Part shown: in pieces, positions 33,031-42,429 of the stretch
Layout of the letters: every line of letters begins with the position of its first letter
Numbering within the stretch: position 1 is the stretch's first letter
Assembly: GCA_023387985.1 (NCBI GenBank)
Contig: JAEWHC010000002.1
Coordinates: 62,001 to 126,000 of the forward strand
Direction: 5' to 3'
Origin: Bacteroidota bacterium
GTDB taxonomy: Bacteria; Bacteroidota; Bacteroidia; Chitinophagales; Chitinophagaceae
Length of the DNA stretch: 64,000 nt
The notes under the pieces: model-generated
What the model was told of the DNA's origin: nothing
Databases searched by the model: none
Seen by the model: the letters and a program-made list of their open reading frames with translations, nothing else
Translations under genes and position numbers: made by a program

Positions 33031-34911
33031 TTATGCAAAGGGTAAAAAGCCAATAACAATCAGTGCCAGGAAGAATGCCAATGCGATCCACAGGATCCAG
33101 CGGTCAGCTTTTGATGAGGAAAAATAAAATGATGAAAAATTGTATTCGATCTTTTCGCCACAGGTATATTCCCGTGCACGGTCCACCTTGCCGAAGGAAA
33201 TATAAAATGCCGTGATGATGCCCAACGGCAAAAGCAACCCGGCTGCGATCATGGGCACAAGAGGAAGTTTAATTTCCGCCAGTGCAAGCGTCCATCCGCT
33301 GAATTGCCAATTTACAGGATTTGCCAAAACAGATCCGGCAACCGGAAGGATATAGCCCGTAAGCAGAAGCGGCAGGAAAACGGTACAAATGAAAACCGCA
33401 GCAAGCAACACCAGGAGGGGGGTTTTGTAAAGGGTTGAATATTTTTCAAACAGCACTTCATCACGATGTCCCCGTCTCGAGATAACCGCGCCCATCACCT
33501 TGAAATAAAGCAGGGAAAGAATGGCACCGCCACAAGCAATGGCCACGAGTACCAGAGCGCCGGCCAGTTTGCTGTTCCCTGCCATCATGCCCAGTGTTTC
33601 GATGCTGAACCATTTGCCGATGAATGCGCCGAATGGTGGCAATAGCAGCGACATAAAACCCAAAGCAATGACCATAGCGGTGAAAGGTCCCGTTTCACCA
33701 AGCCCATTCATTTTGGAAGTCTCCTTGAAATGGAATACCTGTTCAAGCACACCGGCATTCAGGAAGAGCAAGGCTTTGGATAAGCCATGAAATAACATCA
33801 GGATAAGGGCTGCTACAATTGCCGTTTGGCTACCTACTGCGCCCATTAGGATCATCAGGGCCAGCAAAGCAATGGTGGAATGGGCAAGAATTTTTTTGAA
33901 ATTGTCCTGGGCCAAAGCGCCAAGCGCTGCGGAAATAAATACAAACGCGGTGAGCAAAATGATCACGAGAGCAACTGATGAGCCACTTAAAGCCGGTGAT
34001 ATTTTGAGGATCAGGAATGGGGCGATTTTCACCATGGTGGAACTATGCAGCAACGCGCTGACCGGGGTGGGTGCCACCATCGCCCCGATTAGCCATTTAT
34101 TGAAGGGATATTGAGCGCCTTTAACCAATGCGGCAATTGCGAGGAATGCAAATGGCAGAATGACCTGCACCTGTGGAAATGCAGCAAGTAAATTGGTGAA
34201 ATAGGGCTGGCCATAACCGGGAATGATCAATATGAAAATAATAGCCACCAGTATGGCGACGCCGCCAACCTGGTTCATCCAAAGAGCTGTCAGCGCATTG
34301 TTGCGGCTTTCGGCATCAAGACGGAAACGGATGAGGAGATAGGAAGCCAGCGTGGTCATTTCAAAAAAGAAATAGAAATACTCCATGTTGTCAGAGGCCA
34401 CAATCATATTCATGCAGGCCATAAACCAGAATATGGTGCTGAGAAAATACCGTTTTCTTGCCGGCGAACATTCTTCCTTGTATATGTATTGCAGGCTGAA
34501 TATGGCGATAACGCTGCTGACCACATTAATAAGGATAAACATGAAAAGCGAAAGCTTATCAATGACAAATGCAGCCTGCCCGCCATGCGGAAGATTCATA
34601 ACGATCCAGATCAGCAGAATGATCTGCAGCGCGGCCAGGGTATAACCCAAAATACTCCGTTGTTTTGCTGCCGCAACAAAGAAAAATGCCAGCAGGGCAA
34701 AATCAAGAAAAAGGATAACCGTATTCAGCCAGTCTGGTGTTTGCAGGACGAATGTTCCCTGTTTACCCATAAAAAACAACACCACGCTTGCTACGGAAAG
34801 CAACACGCCACTCCCAATCACCAATATTTTTTGAACCGGCCGTGAACTGAAGATCAGCAGGATGCTGACCAACAACGGGAATGCGAAAACGAAAAGGATC
34901 CACGATGCCAT
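33031..34911 (-). CDS. echA: Ech-type hydrogenase ion-translocating subunit NuoL-like
   Basis: A 626-residue protein with about 14-16 transmembrane helices, of the NuoL/HyfB/MrpA antiporter family. Characteristic stretches are MEYFYFFFEMTTLASYLLIRFR, GAQYPFNKWLIGAMVAPTPVSALLHSS and the Lys-containing LAQDNFKKILAHSTIA. The conserved Glu and Lys residues are those that move protons or Na+. As the first gene it sets the operon promoter, and its presence makes this an ion-translocating enzyme and not a simple soluble hydrogenase. Confidence 0.92.
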   Translation of the reverse strand: MASWILFVFAFPLLVSILLIFSSRPVQKILVIGSGVLLSVASVVLFFMGKQGTFVLQTPDWLNTVILFLDFALLAFFFVAAAKQRSILGYTLAALQIILLIWIVMNLPHGGQAAFVIDKLSLFMFILINVVSSVIAIFSLQYIYKEECSPARKRYFLSTIFWFMACMNMIVASDNMEYFYFFFEMTTLASYLLIRFRLDAESRNNALTALWMNQVGGVAILVAIIFILIIPGYGQPYFTNLLAAFPQVQVILPFAFLAIAALVKGAQYPFNKWLIGAMVAPTPVSALLHSSTMVKIAPFLILKISPALSGSSVALVIILLTAFVFISAALGALAQDNFKKILAHSTIALLALMILMGAVGSQTAIVAALILMLFHGLSKALLFLNAGVLEQVFHFKETSKMNGLGETGPFTAMVIALGFMSLLLPPFGAFIGKWFSIETLGMMAGNSKLAGALVLVAIACGGAILSLLYFKVMGAVISRRGHRDEVLFEKYSTLYKTPLLVLLAAVFICTVFLPLLLTGYILPVAGSVLANPVNWQFSGWTLALAEIKLPLVPMIAAGLLLPLGIITAFYISFGKVDRAREYTCGEKIEYNFSSFYFSSSKADRWILWIALAFFLALIVIGFLPFA

Positions 34912-34941
34912 AAAACCTGATTTAGGTCAGTAAAGAATGTG

Positions 34942-34949
34942 TAAATTTA
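34942..34949 (-). promoter_or_regulatory. Near-consensus -7 element upstream of the ech operon
   Basis: TAAATTTA (a self-complementary octamer) differs by one base from TAnnTTTG and lies 30 bases before the echA ATG. If used, the palindrome at 34991-35010 would be centred roughly 60-65 bases upstream of transcription start. Confidence 0.25.
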
Positions 34950-34990
34950 CTCATACCTGAAGGCGGTATTCATGACCCAACCCATAGGTC

Positions 34991-35010
34991 AAAATGACTT
35001 TTGTCATTTT
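34991..35010. promoter_or_regulatory. CRP/FNR-like palindrome upstream of the ech operon
   Basis: AAAATGAC and GTCATTTT form a perfect 8-base inverted repeat with a 4-base spacer. TGAC-N4-GTCA is the half-site geometry of CRP/FNR-superfamily regulators. It lies 80-99 bases before echA and downstream of the threonylcarbamoyl-AMP synthase gene. A weak terminator for that gene is the alternative. Confidence 0.4.
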
Positions 35011-35085
35011 TCAGGAAGGATTATTAGCAGAATGAAGGATGGGAACTTAAAATCTGGAGCTTAAGCATTCATGGCGCTTCACTTT

Positions 35086-36081
35086 TTACAAAAACCGGTG
35101 GGCCGCCCGCCTCAGGCGGTCATTAATGGCCAGGCCAAGACCGGTAGAAGGAAACTGAGGGGCAAATATGAAATCCACATCAGCCTGGTCTGCTTTTCGC
35201 AAAGCCGTAAACAATCCTGCGGCAACTTCGTCGAGATTGTGATTAGGAGACAAGTTCAACATTTCGAAGCTGTGGATTTCGCTTTTGCCGGCAAGAATAG
35301 CCAAATTTTCCTCAGCATTCCCCCAGCCGAGCAACAATACCCGGTAACCGCCGGGCTTTTCCGGCAATTCGGGAAGGTCAGCAAAATACAGGGGGGTATG
35401 GGTGGAATAATGGGATTTCAGCATGCCTGGTGCATCCGGATTTTCTCCATGTGTCTGCAACAAGGGTTTAATGCCTGTAGCCGTTTCAATCATTTCAGGG
35501 GTAATGGCACCGGTACGGCGGATGATGATGCCGCCGTTTTGCGCTTCTTCAACAATTGTACTTTCCACGCCAACTTTGGATTCTCCGCCATCCAGGATAT
35601 AAGGCAATTTTCCACCCAGACTTTCTTTAACGTGAGCCGCGGAAACGGGGCTGACATAGCCAAAAGGATTTGCACTTGGCGCGGCTAGCGGAAAATCAAT
35701 GGTTTTAAGGAGTTCCCGCGTCAAAGGGTGATTTGGGATGCGAATGGCCACTTTTTCCTTGCCGGCGGTCACAAGATCCGGGATCAGATCCGATTTGGGC
35801 AACAAGAATGAAATGGGTCCGGGGCTGTAATTTTCTGCAAGAATGATTGCCCAGGCAGGAATGTTTTTTACGAAAGGGGAGGCCGCTTCCAGGCTTGCGC
35901 AATGCACGATAAGTGGATTGAAAAACGGGCGATTCTTGGCCTTAAAAATTTTGACCACGGCGTTTTCATTGAGCGCATTGGCAGCAAGGCCATACACGGT
36001 TTCCGTAGGAATGGCAACCAATTCTCCTGCTTTCAGCAGGCTGGCCGCCACGAAAATGTCCCTGCCTGTTTTTGTTACCAT
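35086..36081 (-). CDS. L-threonylcarbamoyladenylate synthase (Sua5/TsaC family)
   Basis: A 331-residue two-domain Sua5 protein. The N-terminal YrdC domain carries IPTETVYGLAANAL, KAKNRPFFNPLIVH and SANPFGYVSP, the ATP- and threonine-binding elements. The C-terminal Sua5 domain (about 220-331) is also present, so this is the long form and not TsaC. It makes threonylcarbamoyl-AMP for the t6A37 modification of ANN-decoding tRNAs. It lies 2 bases after the preceding GT4 gene on the same strand. Confidence 0.92.
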   Translation of the reverse strand: MVTKTGRDIFVAASLLKAGELVAIPTETVYGLAANALNENAVVKIFKAKNRPFFNPLIVHCASLEAASPFVKNIPAWAIILAENYSPGPISFLLPKSDLIPDLVTAGKEKVAIRIPNHPLTRELLKTIDFPLAAPSANPFGYVSPVSAAHVKESLGGKLPYILDGGESKVGVESTIVEEAQNGGIIIRRTGAITPEMIETATGIKPLLQTHGENPDAPGMLKSHYSTHTPLYFADLPELPEKPGGYRVLLLGWGNAEENLAILAGKSEIHSFEMLNLSPNHNLDEVAAGLFTALRKADQADVDFIFAPQFPSTGLGLAINDRLRRAAHRFL

Positions 36082-36083
36082 GT

Positions 36084-37241
36084 CTAAAATTTTACCCCAA
36101 CTTCGCGATAGGCGTGAACAAACTGTTGGCCGATTGTTGTGTAATTAAATTTATTGGCGGCTTCTATGGCGATTTGCTCCCGATTATAAAGGCTATGGTT
36201 TTCCATAGCGCCGAGCACGGCTTCATAAAATGCTTTTTCATCTTCGCTATCTACCAGCACCCCATTATTCGCCTTTACAACTTCTTCGATACCTCCAACC
36301 CTAGTTGCTACTACAGGTACCCCACAGCAAAACGCCTCCAGAATAACACAAGGCAGATTTTCATAACGGCTGAAAAGAACGAGCAAATCCGATTTCTGCA
36401 TTTGCCTGGCTACTTCATCGTAAGGTAACCAACCTGTAAATTCGATCTGCTGCTGCCGGTATTCTTTTTCTTGTTGCCACAAGATCCATTCTGCCGGTTT
36501 TGGGCCGATGACAGTGAGCAAGGCATTTTTATTTTCCGCCAAGATCCTATCCATCACCCGGAAAAAACCTTCCGGATTTTTTTGGTGTGCCAGGGTCGAA
36601 ATATGAATTAACCGGAAGTTATCCGTCAATTTTCTTTCCAGGAGGAAAAAGCGGGTGGTATCCACCGCATTTGGTACCACAATTACCGGTTTTTCTCCAA
36701 ACAGTCCGCTCAATACCTTACCAAGCTGTTTGCTAACCGGAATCCAGGCCTGGCTGGATTGAAAAACATCCCGCATCAGCTTTTTTCGCCAGGGGTTATG
36801 GTTTCTGAAATGGAAGCGGGCTTCAGACTGGTATTCTGTCGAATTCTCCGTGACCACTGCCGGGCAATGAAACCGCCTTCTGGCCATTTTATACCACATG
36901 GCCGGCTTCCATACAATATTGATATGAATCACATCCGGTGTACCCCTTTGCAGCAACAATTCTCCGGCTATTTTCTTAAATATGAGTCTGTACCAGTATT
37001 GAGACCAAAGCCTGCCCAACATTCCGGAACCCGGGTAGTATGCAATGTATTCTGTGAGGTTTCCATTGATCTTTTTCTCAATCCGTAGTTTGGTTCCAGC
37101 ACTTTTGGTGAGCTTGGTGGCATAAATAACCACCACTGGTATCTGAGTCGCAATTGAAAGCGCATGCCGTTGTACAAAATCACCGCTAAACGCATCATTT
37201 TCAGAAGGATACCATCCGCATAATTTCAATACATAAGACAT
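36084..37241 (-). CDS. Family 4 glycosyltransferase
   Basis: A 385-residue GT-B fold retaining glycosyltransferase. The C-terminal domain has the diagnostic E-x7-E region FSRYENLPCVILEAFCCGVPVVAT followed by GGIEEVV, which binds the nucleotide sugar. The N-terminal acceptor domain is less conserved. Products are probably exopolysaccharide or lipopolysaccharide sugars, but no other gene of such a pathway adjoins. It is divergent from gyrA and shares its intergenic region. Confidence 0.9.
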   Translation of the reverse strand: MSYVLKLCGWYPSENDAFSGDFVQRHALSIATQIPVVVIYATKLTKSAGTKLRIEKKINGNLTEYIAYYPGSGMLGRLWSQYWYRLIFKKIAGELLLQRGTPDVIHINIVWKPAMWYKMARRRFHCPAVVTENSTEYQSEARFHFRNHNPWRKKLMRDVFQSSQAWIPVSKQLGKVLSGLFGEKPVIVVPNAVDTTRFFLLERKLTDNFRLIHISTLAHQKNPEGFFRVMDRILAENKNALLTVIGPKPAEWILWQQEKEYRQQQIEFTGWLPYDEVARQMQKSDLLVLFSRYENLPCVILEAFCCGVPVVATRVGGIEEVVKANNGVLVDSEDEKAFYEAVLGAMENHSLYNREQIAIEAANKFNYTTIGQQFVHAYREVGVKF

Positions 37242-37295
37242 AGATAATTCTTTTCATTAAGGCAGATCCGCCCATGTAACCTCCATTGAAAATGT

Positions 37296-37303
37296 TACAT
37301 TTG
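37296..37303 (+). promoter_or_regulatory. TAnnTTTG -7 element for gyrA
   Basis: TACATTTG matches the Bacteroidota -7 consensus exactly and lies 19 bases upstream of the gyrA ATG. No clear -33 motif is present at the standard spacing. Confidence 0.42.
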
Positions 37304-37322
37304 CAAACTTGGTTATTTATTT

Positions 37323-39983
37323 ATGGAAGAACAAAATTTACCGCAAGAAACTCAGGATTCAAACCGGATAGTCCAGGTGAATATTGAGGAGCAAATGAAA
37401 GCATCTTACATCGATTATTCGATGTCAGTTATAGTAGGAAGGGCGCTTCCGGATGTGAGGGATGGATTGAAACCCGTACATCGTCGCATTTTATACGCAA
37501 TGAATGAGTTGGGCCTTGATTTCGGAAAACCATTCAAAAAAAGTGCACGTATTGTTGGTGAGGTAATGGGTAAATACCATCCCCACGGTGATTCAAGTAT
37601 TTACGACACCATGGTCCGTATGGCCCAGGATTGGAATATGCGCTACATGCTGGTCGATGGCCAGGGAAACTTCGGCAACCAGGATGGTGACCCGCCGGCG
37701 GCGATGCGGTACACCGAAGCAAGACTGCAGAAACTCAGCCAGCTGATGCTGGATGATATTGAAAAAGAAACTGTTGACTTCACCCCAAATTTTGACGACA
37801 GCTTACAGGAGCCTTCAGTTCTGCCAAGCCGGTTGCCGCAATTGCTGATTAATGGCGCAAGTGGAATTGCCGTGGGTATGGCCACCAATATGTTGCCGCA
37901 CAACCTCGGTGAAGTGGTGGATGGTTGCATCGCTTATATCGAAGACCGGGATATCAGCGCGGAAGACCTGATTAAATATGTGAAGGCTCCGGATTTCCCC
38001 ACAGGCGGGGTTATTCATGGTTTTGAAGGCATCCGGCAGGGATTCCTGACCGGTCGTGGCAGGGTAGTGCTTCGTGGAAAAGCAGATGTGGAAACTGACA
38101 ACCACGGCCGTGATAAGATCATTATTCGCGAAACGCCCTACCAGGTAAACCGCGATCAGCTTACCGACAAGATTGGTCGCCTTGTGAACGAAAAAGTGAT
38201 TGAAGGTGTCAGCAATGTAAATAATGAAAGTAACCTGAAAGAAGGGACCCGGCTCGTGTTGGAATTGAAAAGAGATTCAGTTCCACAAGTGATTATCAAT
38301 CAGTTGTACAAGTTAACTGAACTTCAAACTTCCTATGGTATCAACAATGTTGCGCTGGTAAACGGAAGACCGCGGACTTTGAATTTAAGGGATCTTATCA
38401 GCGAATTTGTGAAATTCCGCCTGGAGGTGGTAACGCGCCGTGCCAGGTTCGAGTTGAAAAAAGCGGAAGAAAGGGCCCATATTCTCGAAGGGTACATGAA
38501 GGTGATTGGTACACAGGATGACCTGGACCGCGCCATTAAGATCATTCGGGAAAGCGCAACGCCCGAGGAGGCGAAAAATGGGTTAATCGAAGCTTTTGAG
38601 CTTAGTGAGATCCAGGCTAAGGCGATTCTGGAACTCCGTTTGAGGACGCTTACCGGTCTCGAGATCGATAAGATCAGGCAGGAGTACGAAGAATTGATGA
38701 AGCTGATTGAGCATTTGAAAGCGATCCTGGCTGATGAAGGACTGCGATACAACATTATAAAAGACGAGCTGGCCGAGCTTAAGGAAAAATTCGGGGACGA
38801 ACGCCGTACAGAGATTCAGTACAGTGCCGATGAAATCGACATGGCCGACCTCATTGAGCAGGAAGATGTGGTGATCACCATTTCCAACCTGGGTTATATT
38901 AAACGGACTTCGGCTCATGAATACCGGCAGCAGCGCCGTGGCGGTCGTGGATCAAGGGGTAGCAAAACACGGGTAGAAGACTATATCGTTCACATGTTTG
39001 TGGCCAATACCCATCATACCATTTTGTTCTTCACCAGCAAAGGCCGACTGCACTGGCTAAAGGCCTATGAAGTTCCGGAAGGGGACAAGGTGAGCAAAGG
39101 CAGGGCTATCCAAAACCTTATGCAGATTCCACAGGATGAAAAGATCAAAGCCATTATTGATGTTGCCGATCTGAATGACAAGGAATTTGTGGAGAATCAT
39201 TATGTTGTGCTTTGCACCAAAAAAGGGGTGATTAAAAAGACCTCTCTCGAAGCTTTCAGCCGGCCAAGGGCTAATGGCATTAATGCCATCACAATTGTAG
39301 ATGGAGATGAACTGCTGGAAGGGAAGCTGACCACCGGCAATTCGCAGATTATGCTGGCGGTTAAATCGGGCAGAGCCATCCGGTTCCCGGAGGAAAAAGT
39401 AAGGCCAACGGGCAGGGGAGCGATCGGCGTTTCCGGCATTTCCCTTGATGACGAAAAAGATGAAGTAATCGCCATGATTTGTGTCGAAAAAGCTGACCTT
39501 GAAAATAAAACCGTATTGGTTGTAAGTGAAAAAGGATTTGGCAAGAAAACACCTGTGGATGAATATCGGGTTACAAACCGCGGAGGTAAAGGTGTTAAAA
39601 CTATCAATATAACTGAAAAAACAGGTAACCTCGTGGGAATGCTCAACGTTTCAGACGAGGAAGATTTAATCATTACCTGCAAATCCGGGATCACCATTCG
39701 TACCGGTGTTAGCAGCATCCGCGAAGCGGGCAGGGCCACACAGGGAGTGACACTCATCCGGATTGACGACGGTGATGAAATTGCCGCTGTAACACGGCTC
39801 GATAAGGAAGAAGAGGAAGACAACGGGGAAAATGGTAATGCGGGCAGTGATCCACAAAACCAGGTTCAACAGCAGGAAGGAGAGGGACAAAATGGAGGTC
39901 CGGATGATGACCAAGCCGGCAATTCAGACAACCAAACCCAAAATGGCAAGGAAGGACATGAAAGTGCACCGGGTAATGAGTAA
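37323..39983 (+). CDS. gyrA: DNA gyrase subunit A
   Basis: An 886-residue type II topoisomerase subunit. The catalytic Tyr130 is in AAMRYTEARL. In HPHGDSSIYDTM the two residues most often altered in quinolone resistance are Ser91 and Asp95, both wild type. The GyrA box QRRGGRGSRG in the C-terminal beta-pinwheel (about residue 538) separates it from ParC. The chain ends with about 50 residues of acidic, Gln/Asn/Gly-rich low-complexity sequence. GyrB is not in this window. Confidence 0.97.
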   Translation: MEEQNLPQETQDSNRIVQVNIEEQMKASYIDYSMSVIVGRALPDVRDGLKPVHRRILYAMNELGLDFGKPFKKSARIVGEVMGKYHPHGDSSIYDTMVRMAQDWNMRYMLVDGQGNFGNQDGDPPAAMRYTEARLQKLSQLMLDDIEKETVDFTPNFDDSLQEPSVLPSRLPQLLINGASGIAVGMATNMLPHNLGEVVDGCIAYIEDRDISAEDLIKYVKAPDFPTGGVIHGFEGIRQGFLTGRGRVVLRGKADVETDNHGRDKIIIRETPYQVNRDQLTDKIGRLVNEKVIEGVSNVNNESNLKEGTRLVLELKRDSVPQVIINQLYKLTELQTSYGINNVALVNGRPRTLNLRDLISEFVKFRLEVVTRRARFELKKAEERAHILEGYMKVIGTQDDLDRAIKIIRESATPEEAKNGLIEAFELSEIQAKAILELRLRTLTGLEIDKIRQEYEELMKLIEHLKAILADEGLRYNIIKDELAELKEKFGDERRTEIQYSADEIDMADLIEQEDVVITISNLGYIKRTSAHEYRQQRRGGRGSRGSKTRVEDYIVHMFVANTHHTILFFTSKGRLHWLKAYEVPEGDKVSKGRAIQNLMQIPQDEKIKAIIDVADLNDKEFVENHYVVLCTKKGVIKKTSLEAFSRPRANGINAITIVDGDELLEGKLTTGNSQIMLAVKSGRAIRFPEEKVRPTGRGAIGVSGISLDDEKDEVIAMICVEKADLENKTVLVVSEKGFGKKTPVDEYRVTNRGGKGVKTINITEKTGNLVGMLNVSDEEDLIITCKSGITIRTGVSSIREAGRATQGVTLIRIDDGDEIAAVTRLDKEEEEDNGENGNAGSDPQNQVQQQEGEGQNGGPDDDQAGNSDNQTQNGKEGHESAPGNE

Positions 39984-40056
39984 AATGCAGTAAATTAGAT
40001 TTTAAATTAAATATTGTCAAGTCATTCATTCACAATTAAACCAAATATTATAAATA

Positions 40057-41403
40057 ATGAAACGTTTGTTATTAAGCCTTTCTCTCATATGCTTTGGCTA
40101 TGTTTCCGTTTTCGCTCAGTTTGATGAAGTAAAAAATCACCTGATGCTCGGACAGGCCCAAAAAGCAAAAGAATTGCTTGTGCCGATCATGAACAAGCCT
40201 AAGCAAGCAGCTAAACCCGAAGCCCAGATTCTGAACGCCGCCATCAATGCCGCATTGGCGCAAGCTACAGAAGATCAAAACCAGAAAATGGCTTTGCTCA
40301 ATGAATCCATTGCCCAATATCAGAAATATATGGAAGTAGATCCTAAAATGGAATTCATCGGCAATCCAACCTACATCAATGCGCCGATCATTTATTACTC
40401 TACCTATTTCAATAAAGGGATAACCAGCTATAACGCGAAAAATTACGAACAGGCTGCCCAGGATTTTGAGAATACAGTTAAGTGGAGTGAATTTTTGATT
40501 AATAATAAACTGGCTCAAATGGAATTTGATACCAGTGCCAATTTACTTGCCGGGGCATCTTACCAAAATGCCCAGAAGGAAGATGAGGCAGTTAAATATT
40601 TTTTGAAACTTGCGGAGAAAAAAATTGGCGGAGAAGACAATGAATTCCTTTACCAGTTTCTGATGAACTATTATTTCCGTAAAAATGACCAGGCTAAATT
40701 TAACCAGTTCCGTACCCTGGGTGCTGAGCTCTATCCCAGCAGTGAATTCTTTACATATAAACCAATTGATTTCGTTTTGGCGATGGAAGATAATGTAGAG
40801 AAAACAAAGCGCCTGGAACAACTGGTGAAAGATAATCCTGACGATAAAGAATTGCAGGAAAACTATGGATACATCCTGTTTGACATGCTCAATGATCGCA
40901 AGAAAGATGCGTCCAAACTTCCTGGCTACGACGATACGGAAGCGAAAATGGTAGCTGCCCTGAAAGCTGCAGGCGAAGCAAATGCAAATGATGGCAAAGC
41001 CTGGTATTACCTTGGCAACCACTACATCAACAAGGGTGTAAAGATCAATGATCAGCTTGATGAAGTTGCCGAAAAAATCAGGGAATTCAACCGCGGACAA
41101 AAAGCCGATCCCAAAACCGGTAAAATGCCCGCACCTCCGCAAGAACTGATTGATTCCAGGAATCAACTCCGCGCAGCTTACGACGTAGAAATTGAAAATG
41201 CGCTGCCCTTCCTCGTTAACGCAGCAGAAGGCTACGCAAAGCATGGATCACTCACCGGTATTGAATTGCAGAATTACAAACGTGTGGTTGACCAATTGAT
41301 CATCATCTATGGTGACAAGAGAACTGCAGCCAAAGCAGCTGCGGACAAGGCGAAATTTGATGCCCAGGAGAAGAAATGGAAAGACGTTTACAGCAAGTTG
41401 TAA
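40057..41403 (+). CDS. Exported tetratricopeptide-repeat protein
   Basis: A 448-residue helical protein with a signal peptide ending VSVFAQ (about residues 1-21). Repeats resembling TPR helices are spread through the chain, for example AQKAKELLVPIMN, YNAKNYEQAAQDFENTV and NDGKAWYYLGNHYINKG. The C-terminal helix is Ala/Lys-rich. Bacteroidota encode many such proteins, which act as protein-interaction scaffolds; this one has no known partner. A strong terminator follows. Confidence 0.8.
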   Translation: MKRLLLSLSLICFGYVSVFAQFDEVKNHLMLGQAQKAKELLVPIMNKPKQAAKPEAQILNAAINAALAQATEDQNQKMALLNESIAQYQKYMEVDPKMEFIGNPTYINAPIIYYSTYFNKGITSYNAKNYEQAAQDFENTVKWSEFLINNKLAQMEFDTSANLLAGASYQNAQKEDEAVKYFLKLAEKKIGGEDNEFLYQFLMNYYFRKNDQAKFNQFRTLGAELYPSSEFFTYKPIDFVLAMEDNVEKTKRLEQLVKDNPDDKELQENYGYILFDMLNDRKKDASKLPGYDDTEAKMVAALKAAGEANANDGKAWYYLGNHYINKGVKINDQLDEVAEKIREFNRGQKADPKTGKMPAPPQELIDSRNQLRAAYDVEIENALPFLVNAAEGYAKHGSLTGIELQNYKRVVDQLIIIYGDKRTAAKAAADKAKFDAQEKKWKDVYSKL

Positions 41404-41422
41404 CCTTTCTATATATTATTTC

Positions 41423-41455
41423 AGAAAGCCCCCGGATAAATGCCGGGGGCTTTCT
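41423..41455. terminator. Strong rho-independent terminator
   Basis: A perfect 13-base-pair stem is formed by AGAAAGCCCCCGG (41423-41435) and CCGGGGGCTTTCT (41443-41455), with a 7-base loop. It lies 20 bases after the TPR-protein stop. The T-rich end of the stem followed by GTTT supports termination of the TPR transcript; the inverse direction would serve the convergent carbonic anhydrase gene. Confidence 0.85.
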
Positions 41456-41552
41456 GTTTGAATCCGGTTGCAGGGGAAATGATGATTTTAAATTTTCTGC
41501 AACTAACAAAGTTGTTCGCGGATGCATTTAATTACTACTTGCGGGACAGCGG

Positions 41553-42188
41553 TTAATCAAAAGCAAAAATGTCATCGAGCTTGCTGTGTTTATTCATTTG
41601 TATCAGCTCTTTTAGTTCGCCAATATGGATATCATAAACCCACCCGTGAAGGATGGGATATTCATCTTCCGTTTTCCAGGCTTCCTGTATAGTTGCTGTA
41701 TGTGCCAAATTCTTTACCTGCTCAATTACATTATAATCGGTTACAAGCTTTGCACGTTCATCTTTATTGAACACTGCTTTGAGTTCATCTTTATGCTGCA
41801 GAATGACATTTTTAATGTTGAGGAGCCAGTTATCGAGAAAGCCGTAGCTCTTTTTGCTCATAGCAGCCGCTATGCCCCCGCAATTATAATGGCCACAAAC
41901 AATGATGTGTTTGATCTGCAGCTCATCCACAGCAAATTTCAATACACTGTGCAGGTTATAATCGGTATTCACCACCATGTTGGCAATATTGCGGTGGATA
42001 AAGATCTCGCCTGGCTCTGTGCCGGTGAGCAGGTTAGGTGGCACCCGGCTGTCGCTGCATCCAATCCACAAATAGGCGGGATTCTGGTTTTCGGCCATAT
42101 CCTCAAAAAACCGGGGATCTTTTTCTTTCATTTGGGCAACCCAGGCTTTGTTGTTATCAAGCAGATTTTGAATAGATCGGTAGGGCAT
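41553..42188 (-). CDS. Beta-class carbonic anhydrase
   Basis: A 211-residue beta-carbonic anhydrase that interconverts CO2 and bicarbonate. Zinc ligands and the catalytic dyad are readable: Cys44, Asp46 and Arg48 in IGCSDSRVP, and His100 and Cys103 in CGHYNCGG. No signal peptide is present, so it acts in the cytoplasm, perhaps supplying bicarbonate to carboxylases such as those of purine and fatty acid synthesis. Confidence 0.95.
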   Translation of the reverse strand: MPYRSIQNLLDNNKAWVAQMKEKDPRFFEDMAENQNPAYLWIGCSDSRVPPNLLTGTEPGEIFIHRNIANMVVNTDYNLHSVLKFAVDELQIKHIIVCGHYNCGGIAAAMSKKSYGFLDNWLLNIKNVILQHKDELKAVFNKDERAKLVTDYNVIEQVKNLAHTATIQEAWKTEDEYPILHGWVYDIHIGELKELIQMNKHSKLDDIFAFD

Positions 42189-42414
42189 ATTATCAGAGAT
42201 TTAAATTTTAAATTATTCCGGTAAAATGGCTTTCAGATGACTTCCGCGAACCAATTACCCTGCAGTATACAAATTTAAATCATAGGGTAGATAGCTAAAG
42301 AAAATTTAGACAGGCAGTGATGGGAGAGATTCATCAGATACCACTTAACATAATATTAATTATAGGCTAGAATATCTTTTGAAAATCCCGGAGACCTTTA
42401 CCCGGCGGCATCCT

Positions 42415-42422
42415 TATTTTTG
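42415..42422 (+). promoter_or_regulatory. TAnnTTTG -7 element for the glycosylasparaginase gene
   Basis: TATTTTTG matches the -7 consensus exactly and ends 7 bases before the preferred ATG at 42430. Transcription would start almost at the start codon, which also argues against the upstream ATG at 42379. Confidence 0.4.
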
Positions 42423-42429
42423 CACGGTC

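Noticed and set aside
30176..34911. The ech operon as part of a respiratory complex I (nuo)
   Set aside because: The large subunit retains both CxxC pairs of [NiFe] hydrogenases (Cys66/69 and Cys356/359), and the gene set and order match Ech, not complex I.
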